Source: Betaproteobacteria bacterium
GTDB taxonomy: Bacteria; Pseudomonadota; Gammaproteobacteria; Burkholderiales; SG8-41
Assembly: GCA_025353085.1 (NCBI GenBank)
Contig: JANXRI010000244.1
Coordinates: 1 to 11,430 of the forward strand
Length of the DNA: 11,430 nucleotides
Direction: 5' to 3'
The notes under the pieces were generated by a model that was not told where the DNA came from, searched no databases, and saw only the letters and a program-made list of their open reading frames with translations. Below are positions 6,285-11,430 of this stretch, piece by piece. The position numbers and the translations under genes are program-made. The number at the start of each line of letters is the position of its first letter. Position 1 is the first letter of the stretch.

Positions 6285-6871
6285 TTAAGGTCCAAGCACC
6301 GCGGCGAGCGCGGGCACGTCATCAATCGCCGGGTCAAGTCAGAGTTGGTAATCTTTAGGATCGATGATGACCGGCATGCGGTCATGCGCGTGTTCGATCG
6401 AGTCGGCAGCGTCGTTACGATCAGCGAGCAGGTGTCGATGATCTGGTCGCCGCGCTGCCAGCGGTCCCATAACCCCGCAAAGCAAAAATCGGTGTCATCC
6501 GCTTTATGAAACAACCTTTTTTGCTTGCCCGAATTAAGCGGCTGCCATTCGTACCAGCCGTCGGCCGGTATCAGGCAGCGGCGTTTTCTGAATGGTATTC
6601 GATATGAAGCGTTGGTTTCGACGGTCTCGGCCATCGCGTTGATTGTGTTGTACGCGACGCGCGGCTCTTTGCACCAGTAGGGCAGCAGGCCCCATTTAAG
6701 CTCGGTAAGCTCGGCGCCGTTCTCAGAGGACTGCCGGATTAACGGTATGTTCGTGCCCGGCGAAACGTTGTAGCGCGGCGCGAGATCAGGCCATTCGCGC
6801 GAGATGAGGTCAGCGAGCGCCTTCTCGGCTTGCTCGGGCCGGTGACGTCCCGCAGTATAGCGACCGCACAT
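6285..6871 (-). pseudogene. yedK: SRAP / YedK-HMCES-type protein, frameshifted and interrupted by a stop
   Basis: Working SRAP proteins crosslink to abasic sites in single-stranded DNA through Cys2 and protect them. The first 154 codons are normal: MCGRYT with Cys2, RYNVSPGTNIPLIR, LKWGLLPYW, AYNTINA with Asn75, RRCLIPADGWYEW with the catalytic Glu (about 108) and FCFAGLWDRW. Near 6408-6412 the frame breaks. The continuation is in another frame and reads ADSIEHAHDRMPVIIDPKDY, which contains the catalytic His of HDRMP. Restoring the frame needs one added base. That frame then has TGA at 6339-6341 where the family has Trp (QLWL), runs through LDPAIDDVPALAAVLGP and ends in TAA at 6285-6287. The unshifted frame ends in nonsense at 6272. 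The ATG is 7 nt after the stop of the LVIVD gene, with no clear ribosome site, so expression may have depended on coupling. Two separate lesions make a sequencing error unlikely. Confidence 0.85.
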
Positions 6872-6878
6872 CGAAAAC

Positions 6879-8318
6879 TTATTTTTTCGGCCAGTTTGCG
6901 ATCCCGCGAGCCGGACCGGTCAATTCGAGAATATGCATGCCCGTATTTGCGCGATCGACGATATAAATATAGCCGCGATCATCAACGTCGACATTGTTGG
7001 TCTGAATCGCGCGCTTATTTGATACTTCCGTCGGCGGGAAGTTGCGCTTAGCACCTGGCGGGGCTTCCAGCACAATGGTTTCCTTCGTCATCGGCGGAAC
7101 GTAATAGCCGATTTCACGTGGATGGTACGGATCGCGCACGTCGACCGCGCGCACGCCGGCGTTGAAGGCGGCGAAGAACATGATGCGTTTGTAATAGATC
7201 GGCGTGAAACTTTCGTTCGACGAATGCGTGCCCATGCGCCCGCCGCGCGTGCAGAAGTTCCCGCTCGCCTCCGGTATTGTGTACGTCGCAACGCCCATCG
7301 GTTTTGTTTCGTGCGTGATGTCGACGATCCACACCATCTGGCGGAATTCGAGGCATTCTTTCTGAATCGATTCATCAGTGATGACGATGAAATCGCGCGG
7401 GCTGCCGTACTTCGCTTTCGCGAATTCGGGCATGTCGACGCCGAGCAGCGGAAAAACGGTGTGCGCGCCGTTGTACGGCATCAGGTCAAGGCGGGCAATC
7501 TGCGGATACAGGAGATTCTCGCGCGTCGCTTCTTTGGGCCCGTTGAGCAGCTTGTCGCGATCGACGATCTGCATTACGCCGTCTAAATTCGTGCCGTAGC
7601 CAAAGTAAACGCGGTTGCCTTTCGGGCCAGTCGAGATCGGACCGTGCAGCGTGATCGGCGTGGGGCCTGTCGCGCCCGGCTCCTGTCCCACCAGACCGAA
7701 CGAGCGGATGAACACCGGTTTCGCGGGGTCTGACAGATCGTAAATCTGCGTCATGCGGTTGCTTCGCCACTGCGGGTCGCCACCGACTAAATACGCGATG
7801 CCCGTATCGCATTCCCACCAGCTTTTATGCGTGCCGCGCAATCCGCGCACGACGGTCGTCACGAGCTGCGGTTGTGCGGGGTCGGTGGTGTCCCAGATTT
7901 CGTGCGCCTGATTGCCATAAGGACGGAGTAGATAAAATTTGCCTTTCACGCCTTTCGGCAACTCATCGCCGCTGCACACGCGCACCATCTGCGCGCCGCC
8001 TTGTTCGGCTTTGCCGACTTCGCCGGGAATATGCGCCAGGTACTGCGGACGCTTGACGTCGGTTACGTCGATAATCGACGTGCCGTTGTCTTCCATCTTG
8101 CCGTTGAGCGGGTTTAATTTGTTGTCACCGTGATGGCCGACGTATGCAATCCAGCGGTCACCCTGGCGCTGCACGACGGGTTGATACGCGGTGCGCGCCT
8201 GCAGATCGTGATAGCCGGCGAGCTTCATGTTGCTGCTCTCGGCGCCCCATGCGGGCGATGTCATGAGCGCTGCGGCCAAGCCGCCTACGACGGCGCGAAT
8301 TACGGAGACAGTGAGCAT
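6879..8318 (-). CDS. Secreted LVIVD-repeat beta-propeller protein
   Basis: The protein has 479 residues from ATG 8318, with a signal peptide MLTVSVIRAVVGGLAAALM ending near WGA/ES (about 26). Propeller-blade repeats of LVIVD type recur: SIIDVTDVKRPQYL (81), EIWDTTDPAQPQLV (140), QIYDLSDPAKPVFI (191), QIVDRD (250), WIVDITHETKPMGV (330), RAVDVRDPYHPREI (390) and YIVDRANTGMHIL (452). This suggests a seven-bladed fold. His residues occur in several blades in similar contexts (GHHGD 61-65, GTHKSW 162-167, TLHGP 223-227, GAHTV 285-289, GTHSS 363-367), and four Cys lie at 115, 170, 322 and 356. The biochemical function of this family is not known to me. AAGGAAG at 8324-8330 fixes the start; an in-frame TTG at 8333 overlaps that site and is rejected. 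The SRAP pseudogene follows 7 nt downstream. Confidence 0.85.
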   Translation of the reverse strand: MLTVSVIRAVVGGLAAALMTSPAWGAESSNMKLAGYHDLQARTAYQPVVQRQGDRWIAYVGHHGDNKLNPLNGKMEDNGTSIIDVTDVKRPQYLAHIPGEVGKAEQGGAQMVRVCSGDELPKGVKGKFYLLRPYGNQAHEIWDTTDPAQPQLVTTVVRGLRGTHKSWWECDTGIAYLVGGDPQWRSNRMTQIYDLSDPAKPVFIRSFGLVGQEPGATGPTPITLHGPISTGPKGNRVYFGYGTNLDGVMQIVDRDKLLNGPKEATRENLLYPQIARLDLMPYNGAHTVFPLLGVDMPEFAKAKYGSPRDFIVITDESIQKECLEFRQMVWIVDITHETKPMGVATYTIPEASGNFCTRGGRMGTHSSNESFTPIYYKRIMFFAAFNAGVRAVDVRDPYHPREIGYYVPPMTKETIVLEAPPGAKRNFPPTEVSNKRAIQTNNVDVDDRGYIYIVDRANTGMHILELTGPARGIANWPKK

Positions 8319-8323
8319 GTTTT

Positions 8324-8330
8324 CTTCCTT
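8324..8330 (-). promoter_or_regulatory. Ribosome binding site deciding the start of the LVIVD gene
   Basis: AAGGAAG on the minus strand is 5 nt before the ATG at 8318. It selects that ATG over the in-frame TTG at 8333, which lies upstream of the site. Confidence 0.7.
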
Positions 8331-8411
8331 CAATAATTACGCTGCGAGGCTCGCATTCCCTGCGGTTGCAGTTCCCGGTAGTTGATTCCTCCGGGCTCGA
8401 CCGGTTGGCAC

Positions 8412-8440
8412 GGCATAAACCTGCTGACGCTTTCAGCCAA
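8412..8440 (-). promoter_or_regulatory. Weak candidate promoter of the LVIVD gene
   Basis: On the minus strand, TTGGCT (8435-8440) and TATGCC (8412-8417) are 17 bp apart, about 95 nt upstream of the ATG in the divergent region shared with the SDR gene. Confidence 0.28.
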
Positions 8441-8511
8441 GGGTAATGCCGGGGCGGGATGCGGGGGATTTTAGCAGACCGCTGGCAGACCGCCGTGCGA
8501 GGCGACGCACC

Positions 8512-8540
8512 TTGTCGGTAACGTATGCCTGCAACATAAT
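8512..8540 (+). promoter_or_regulatory. Sigma-70-type promoter of the SDR gene
   Basis: TTGTCG (8512-8517) and CATAAT (8535-8540) are separated by exactly 17 bp, and transcription would start about 20 nt before the ATG at 8569. This is the best promoter in the window. It lies inside the upstream extension of the same reading frame (from 8446), which argues that the extension is not translated. Confidence 0.5.
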
Positions 8541-8568
8541 ACTGCACTACTTTTATCGATCGGAACGC

Positions 8569-9309
8569 ATGGAAACCGCGCTCAAAGGCAAGACCGTATT
8601 AATCACCGGCGCGAGCCGCAACATGGGCAGGCTGGCGGCGGTTGCATTTGCGCGTGAGCGCGCTAACCTGGCGCTGTGCACGAGTGCGAAGATGGCGCAG
8701 TTGAATGAAGTTGCCGCCGAATGCCGTGCCTTGGGCGCCCAGGTAATCGCTGCGCAATGCGATGTCGCCGATCCGAAATCAGTCAACGGGTTCGTGGACA
8801 GAGTCGCCGCCGAACTCGGCACGGTGCATGTCGCGCTCAACAACGCGGTCTACCGCGTCGATACCGCGCCGTTTCTGCAAGTGTCTGACGAAGACTGGGA
8901 AAAAAGTTTTCGCGTCAACCTCGGCGGCCCGCGAAATATTTGCCGCGCTGTGCTGCCGCTGATGATCGAGCAGCGCTGGGGACGCATCATCAATTTCTCA
9001 GGCATCGATCCACTATTGGGGGGCAGTGTGACCAAGGGAATGGCCAAGCTCGGTATCGTCGGCTTCACGCGCGGTCTCGCGCGCGAATTCGCGGAACACG
9101 AAATAACCGCTAACTGCATCGGCCCGGGCACCATCGACGTGGAGCGCGATCCCAATCTAAAACCCAAAGCGTTGCGCCCCACGCAGCCGATACGCCGCAT
9201 GGGCAAGTCGGAGGAAGTGGTCTCGCTGATGCTCTACCTTGCGAGTGAAAACGCAGGGTTCATCACCGGCCAAAACTATCTGGTGAACGGCGGCATGTAC
9301 TTTCAGTAG
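8569..9309 (+). CDS. Short-chain dehydrogenase/reductase-fold protein lacking the catalytic Tyr
   Basis: The protein has 246 residues, the usual length of a classical SDR. The NAD(P)-binding Rossmann motif is TGASRNMG (13-20). The acidic CDVAD (64-68), NNAV (91-94) and structural VN (116-117) follow. The expected Ser is present in INFSG (S144), and Lys160 aligns with the Lys of YxxxK. The residue four before it is Lys156 (KGMAK), not Tyr. The downstream segments GFTRGLAREFAEHEITANCI, GPG (185-187) and the C-terminal ITGQNYLVNGG are typical of FabG-like SDRs. The cofactor fold is therefore intact, but classical Ser-Tyr-Lys chemistry cannot work as written. The natural substrate is unknown. The start METALKGKT is chosen because Rossmann SDRs begin about 10 residues before the first strand; the ribosome site is weak (CGGAA). 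It is convergent with an amidohydrolase gene (19-nt gap). Confidence 0.88.
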   Translation: METALKGKTVLITGASRNMGRLAAVAFARERANLALCTSAKMAQLNEVAAECRALGAQVIAAQCDVADPKSVNGFVDRVAAELGTVHVALNNAVYRVDTAPFLQVSDEDWEKSFRVNLGGPRNICRAVLPLMIEQRWGRIINFSGIDPLLGGSVTKGMAKLGIVGFTRGLAREFAEHEITANCIGPGTIDVERDPNLKPKALRPTQPIRRMGKSEEVVSLMLYLASENAGFITGQNYLVNGGMYFQ

Positions 9310-9328
9310 ACGCCGCGCCCCTTGGTGC

Positions 9329-10429
9329 CTAAATTTTTATCCCGAGCATCCTCGCTGCGTTGCCGCCGAGGATCGCGGCCTTGTCTTTATCTGACAGCGT
9401 CTTCGTCGACATGATGTGGTCGACCGGATGCTCTTCCCACGGAATCGGGTGGTCGGAGCCGATCACCACCTGGCTCGCGCCGACTTGCGCGACGAGATGG
9501 CGCAGCGCTTCCGGTGTGAAAACCAGCGCGTCGAAGTAGAGCTGGGTCAGATACTCGGTGGGCTTCTTCTTCAGCACGATATTCGGATTGCAGTTTTGCG
9601 GCGAGATGAAACAGCCGTGATCCGAGCGCGGCGCGTATGAGCCGAGATAGCCGCCGCCGTGCGCGGCGCACACTTTCAGGCGCGGGTATTTGTCCAGCGT
9701 GCCTTCGAATATCAGGTGCTGCAGCGCGATCGTGGTGTCGAGCGGATTGCCGATGACATTGGAAAGCCAGCCGTTGCCCTTGAAGCGCTTGTTAAGCTCG
9801 GGCGTGCTTTGCGGATGGATGAAAAGTGTGACGCCAAGCTCTTCGGCCTTCGCCCACACGGGATGAAATTTTTCGTCGGCGAAATCTTCGCCGGCGACAC
9901 TGCCTCCGATGGCGGCGCCTTTCAAGCCGTACTTGCGTACCGCGTCATCGTGCTGCTGCACGGCGAGGTCGGGATATTGCAGCGCGAGTGAGGCGAACGC
10001 CGCGAGCCGGTCCGGCTGCTTCGCGCAGAGCGCAGCGAGGCCTTCGTTTTGCACCTGGATTATTTTAGTCACGAGCTCGCGCTCTTTGCGGTACCACCAC
10101 GGATTGATGCTCAGCACTTCCATGTCGACGCCTTGCGCGTCCATGCCGGTCAGGCGCTCATCGAGTACGATCTCGAATTGTTTGGCCCCTTTGGTCGCCG
10201 GAAAAATGCCCTTGGCTTCGTCGGCCGGCAGCAGCGCGAGCGCTTCTGGAATCAGGCAATGGGCATGCACATCTATCGTCTTGATGCGTTTGCCCTTGAG
10301 CATTACAGGCAGGCGTTTTTTGCCGGGCGCCTGCGCGCGCGCCGGCGCGGCATCGAGCAGGCTGCAGCCCGTGAATATCACGCCCGCGGTGGCGGCCGTG
10401 TCCTTGAGGAAGTCTCTGCGTGTCGTCAT
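9329..10429 (-). CDS. Tat-exported Amidohydrolase_2 family metal-dependent hydrolase/decarboxylase
   Basis: The protein has 366 residues from ATG 10429. A twin-arginine signal TRRDFLK (3-9) is followed by a hydrophobic stretch to about residue 33 (ARA/QA); a lipobox-like IFTGC with Cys22 is an alternative. The TIM-barrel amidohydrolase has metal ligands in the expected places: HAH (55-57), FIHP (H205), AAHGGG (H257) and GSDHP (D326). This is the ACMSD/gamma-resorcylate-decarboxylase-like Amidohydrolase_2 pattern. Known relatives decarboxylate or hydrolyse ring-cleavage and aromatic carboxylates; most are cytosolic, so the Tat signal suggests a periplasmic version. The substrate is unknown. 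AAGGAG (10436-10441) with 6-nt spacing fixes this start; a longer frame from 10513 would begin before the ribosome site. It is divergent from a second amidohydrolase. Confidence 0.9.
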   Translation of the reverse strand: MTTRRDFLKDTAATAGVIFTGCSLLDAAPARAQAPGKKRLPVMLKGKRIKTIDVHAHCLIPEALALLPADEAKGIFPATKGAKQFEIVLDERLTGMDAQGVDMEVLSINPWWYRKERELVTKIIQVQNEGLAALCAKQPDRLAAFASLALQYPDLAVQQHDDAVRKYGLKGAAIGGSVAGEDFADEKFHPVWAKAEELGVTLFIHPQSTPELNKRFKGNGWLSNVIGNPLDTTIALQHLIFEGTLDKYPRLKVCAAHGGGYLGSYAPRSDHGCFISPQNCNPNIVLKKKPTEYLTQLYFDALVFTPEALRHLVAQVGASQVVIGSDHPIPWEEHPVDHIMSTKTLSDKDKAAILGGNAARMLGIKI

Positions 10430-10435
10430 TGCCCT

Positions 10436-10441
10436 CTCCTT
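10436..10441 (-). promoter_or_regulatory. Ribosome binding site deciding the start of the first amidohydrolase
   Basis: AAGGAG on the minus strand sits 6 nt before ATG 10429, directly in front of the Tat signal; it excludes the 28-residue extension from 10513. Confidence 0.7.
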
Positions 10442-10497
10442 TGGTGTGCTCAGCGGCGCGGCCTGTAGACGGCCGTCGCGACGCATGAGATGGGAGC

Positions 10498-10503
10498 ATT
10501 GTA
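10498..10503 (-). promoter_or_regulatory. Candidate -10 element of the first amidohydrolase promoter
   Basis: On the minus strand TACAAT (within TTATACAATG) lies about 70 nt upstream of the ATG. No convincing -35 hexamer is seen at 16-18 bp. Confidence 0.3.
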
Positions 10504-10558
10504 TAAGAGCCATCGGCCGTCAGCCAGCTTGACGCGATTGCCACCATGGAGGAAGCTC

Positions 10559-10573
10559 CAACGAAAATCGTTG
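10559..10573 (+). promoter_or_regulatory. Short hairpin in the leader of the second amidohydrolase
   Basis: CAACGA (10559-10564), AAA, TCGTTG (10568-10573) form a perfect 6-bp stem with a 3-nt loop, ending 7 nt before the ribosome site at 10581-10587. It could be an operator half-site pair or a leader structure in the divergent region; nothing else supports a function. Confidence 0.3.
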
Positions 10574-10593
10574 TGCATAAAAGGAGGAGAAAA

Positions 10594-11430
10594 ATGATTG
10601 GACGCCGCGGATTTATGAAAGCAGCATCAATGGCGGCGGTTGCTGCCGCATCAGGAGTTGCCATGCGTGAGAGCGCCGCCCAGCAGGTGCCCAATTCGAG
10701 TGGTACCGCGCCGCCGAAATTAAAAGCGCCGGCAAACGCCTGCGACTGCCATCACCATATTTATGACGCTACGCGTTTTGCGCTCGTGCCGACACCCGGC
10801 AGGCCGGCGCCCACTAATGCCTCGATGGCCGAATACCGGCTGCTGCAAAAACGCATCGGCACCACGCGCCACGTCGTCGTGCAGCCGCGCAACTATGGAA
10901 TCGACAACGAAGTCACGCTCGATGCGCTGTCGCAGGCGGGCGGCAACGCGCGCGGTGTCGCGGTCGTGCGGCCGGCGATTACCGATGCGGAGTTAAAGCG
11001 CTTCCACGACGCCGGCGTGCGCGGCATCCGCTTCAGTATCGGCGATCCGAAAAGCCGCGTCGTTGAGCCCGACATGATAGAGCCGCTCGCCAAACGCATC
11101 GCGGGCATGGGCTGGCATATACAGTTCAACATGGAAGCTCAGCAAGTCGTCGAGCTTGCCGATGTTTTGCGTCGGCTGCCGACGCCGCTCGTATTCGATC
11201 ATCTTGGCAATCCGCCGGTGGCGGAGGGCTTGGCCCATCCGTCGCATTCGATCATCCTCGACCTTCTTAACAAAGGCCGCACGTGGGTAAAACTTTCGGG
11301 TGCTTATTCAAACAGCAAGATCGGCCCGCCCGATTATCCGGAGGCAACCCGGGTTGCGCAGGCGTTCGTCAAAGCGGCGCCCGAGCGTCTCGTATGGGGC
11401 AGCGACTGGCCGCATCCGACGACTCCGGAG
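10594..11430 (+). CDS. Tat-exported Amidohydrolase_2 family protein (3' end beyond window)
   Basis: The frame is open for 279 codons from ATG 10594 to the right edge. AAGGAGG (10581-10587) gives a strong start. A twin-arginine-like signal GRRGFMKAAS (3-12) precedes an Ala-rich core, with cleavage near SAA/QQ (about 29-30). The catalytic barrel begins with the metal motif DCHHHIYD (51-58). It continues with VVVQPRNYG, GVAVVRP, GVRGIRFSIG, WHIQF (H175), FDHLG (H203) and WGSDWPHP (D271). This is the Amidohydrolase_2 subgroup that includes 2-pyrone-4,6-dicarboxylate lactonase (LigI)-like and sulfomuconolactone hydrolase-like enzymes, which open lactones in aromatic catabolism; the substrate here is an inference only. 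The missing C-terminus is probably a few dozen residues. It is divergent from another Tat-exported Amidohydrolase_2 gene, from a different subgroup by its motifs. Confidence 0.9.
   Translation, partial: MIGRRGFMKAASMAAVAAASGVAMRESAAQQVPNSSGTAPPKLKAPANACDCHHHIYDATRFALVPTPGRPAPTNASMAEYRLLQKRIGTTRHVVVQPRNYGIDNEVTLDALSQAGGNARGVAVVRPAITDAELKRFHDAGVRGIRFSIGDPKSRVVEPDMIEPLAKRIAGMGWHIQFNMEAQQVVELADVLRRLPTPLVFDHLGNPPVAEGLAHPSHSIILDLLNKGRTWVKLSGAYSNSKIGPPDYPEATRVAQAFVKAAPERLVWGSDWPHPTTPE

Noticed and set aside
6279..6286. Run of eight T as an intrinsic terminator
   Set aside because: No GC-rich stem precedes it on the plus strand, and on the minus strand it is an A-run following the pseudogene stop.
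3733..6341. Possible UGA-to-Trp recoding, suggested by two TGA codons at conserved Trp positions
   Set aside because: Several intact genes here end properly at TGA (2768-2770, 2893-2895, 3800-3802) and use TGG for Trp. The SRAP gene also has a frameshift, so decay explains both.
8446..8568. N-terminal extension of the SDR protein
   Set aside because: The extra 41 residues are Arg-rich and unlike an SDR, and the best promoter in the window (8512-8540) lies inside them.
1..11430. A defence, mobile or CRISPR-type system
   Set aside because: No transposase, integrase, nuclease, direct-repeat array, tRNA or attachment site was seen. The region is metabolic and envelope genes plus decayed copies.

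Overview
The window is GC-rich, densely coded bacterial DNA. I infer a betaproteobacterium, probably Burkholderiales or a close uncultured relative. The reasons are several Bug/TctC-type periplasmic solute-binding proteins without transporter membrane genes, two Tat-exported Amidohydrolase_2 proteins, a 17-kDa-antigen-type glycine-zipper lipoprotein and strong Shine-Dalgarno sites. No rRNA, tRNA, CRISPR array, insertion sequence or integrase was seen.

Layout. Positions 1-1604 (minus) hold most of a thiamine-diphosphate-dependent decarboxylase/acetolactate-synthase-like enzyme that runs off the left edge. Divergent from it is an intact Bug-family binding protein (1805-2770). Next come a minus-strand glycine-zipper lipoprotein (2893-3372) and a minus-strand exported protein with two OB-like modules (3800-4507). 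On each side of the latter lies a short plus-strand stretch (about 3640-3771 and 4671-4805) that reads as the C-terminal tail of two different decayed Bug proteins. The second tail ends in an ATGA overlap just before another intact Bug gene (GTG start, 4817-5821). On the minus strand follow a small single-TM protein (5834-6214), a SRAP/YedK-type pseudogene (6285-6871) and a secreted LVIVD-repeat beta-propeller (6879-8318). The right part has an SDR-fold protein on the plus strand (8569-9309) that lacks the catalytic tyrosine, a Tat-exported amidohydrolase on the minus strand (9329-10429) and, divergent from it, a second Tat-exported amidohydrolase (10594 to the right edge).

How the genes may work together (inference). 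Bug proteins capture organic acids in the periplasm, and Amidohydrolase_2 enzymes hydrolyse lactones or decarboxylate ring-cleavage products. ThDP enzymes handle 2-oxo acids and SDRs carbonyl compounds. The mix suggests an accessory region for catabolism of carboxylated, perhaps aromatic, compounds, but no complete pathway or membrane transporter is visible and most genes appear to be separate transcription units.

The main surprise is decay rather than a new system: two Bug gene tails and a SRAP gene with a frameshift plus a stop. Two of these loci carry an in-frame TGA where the family has Trp. The tyrosine-less SDR and the recurrent histidines of the LVIVD propeller are the best biochemical leads.
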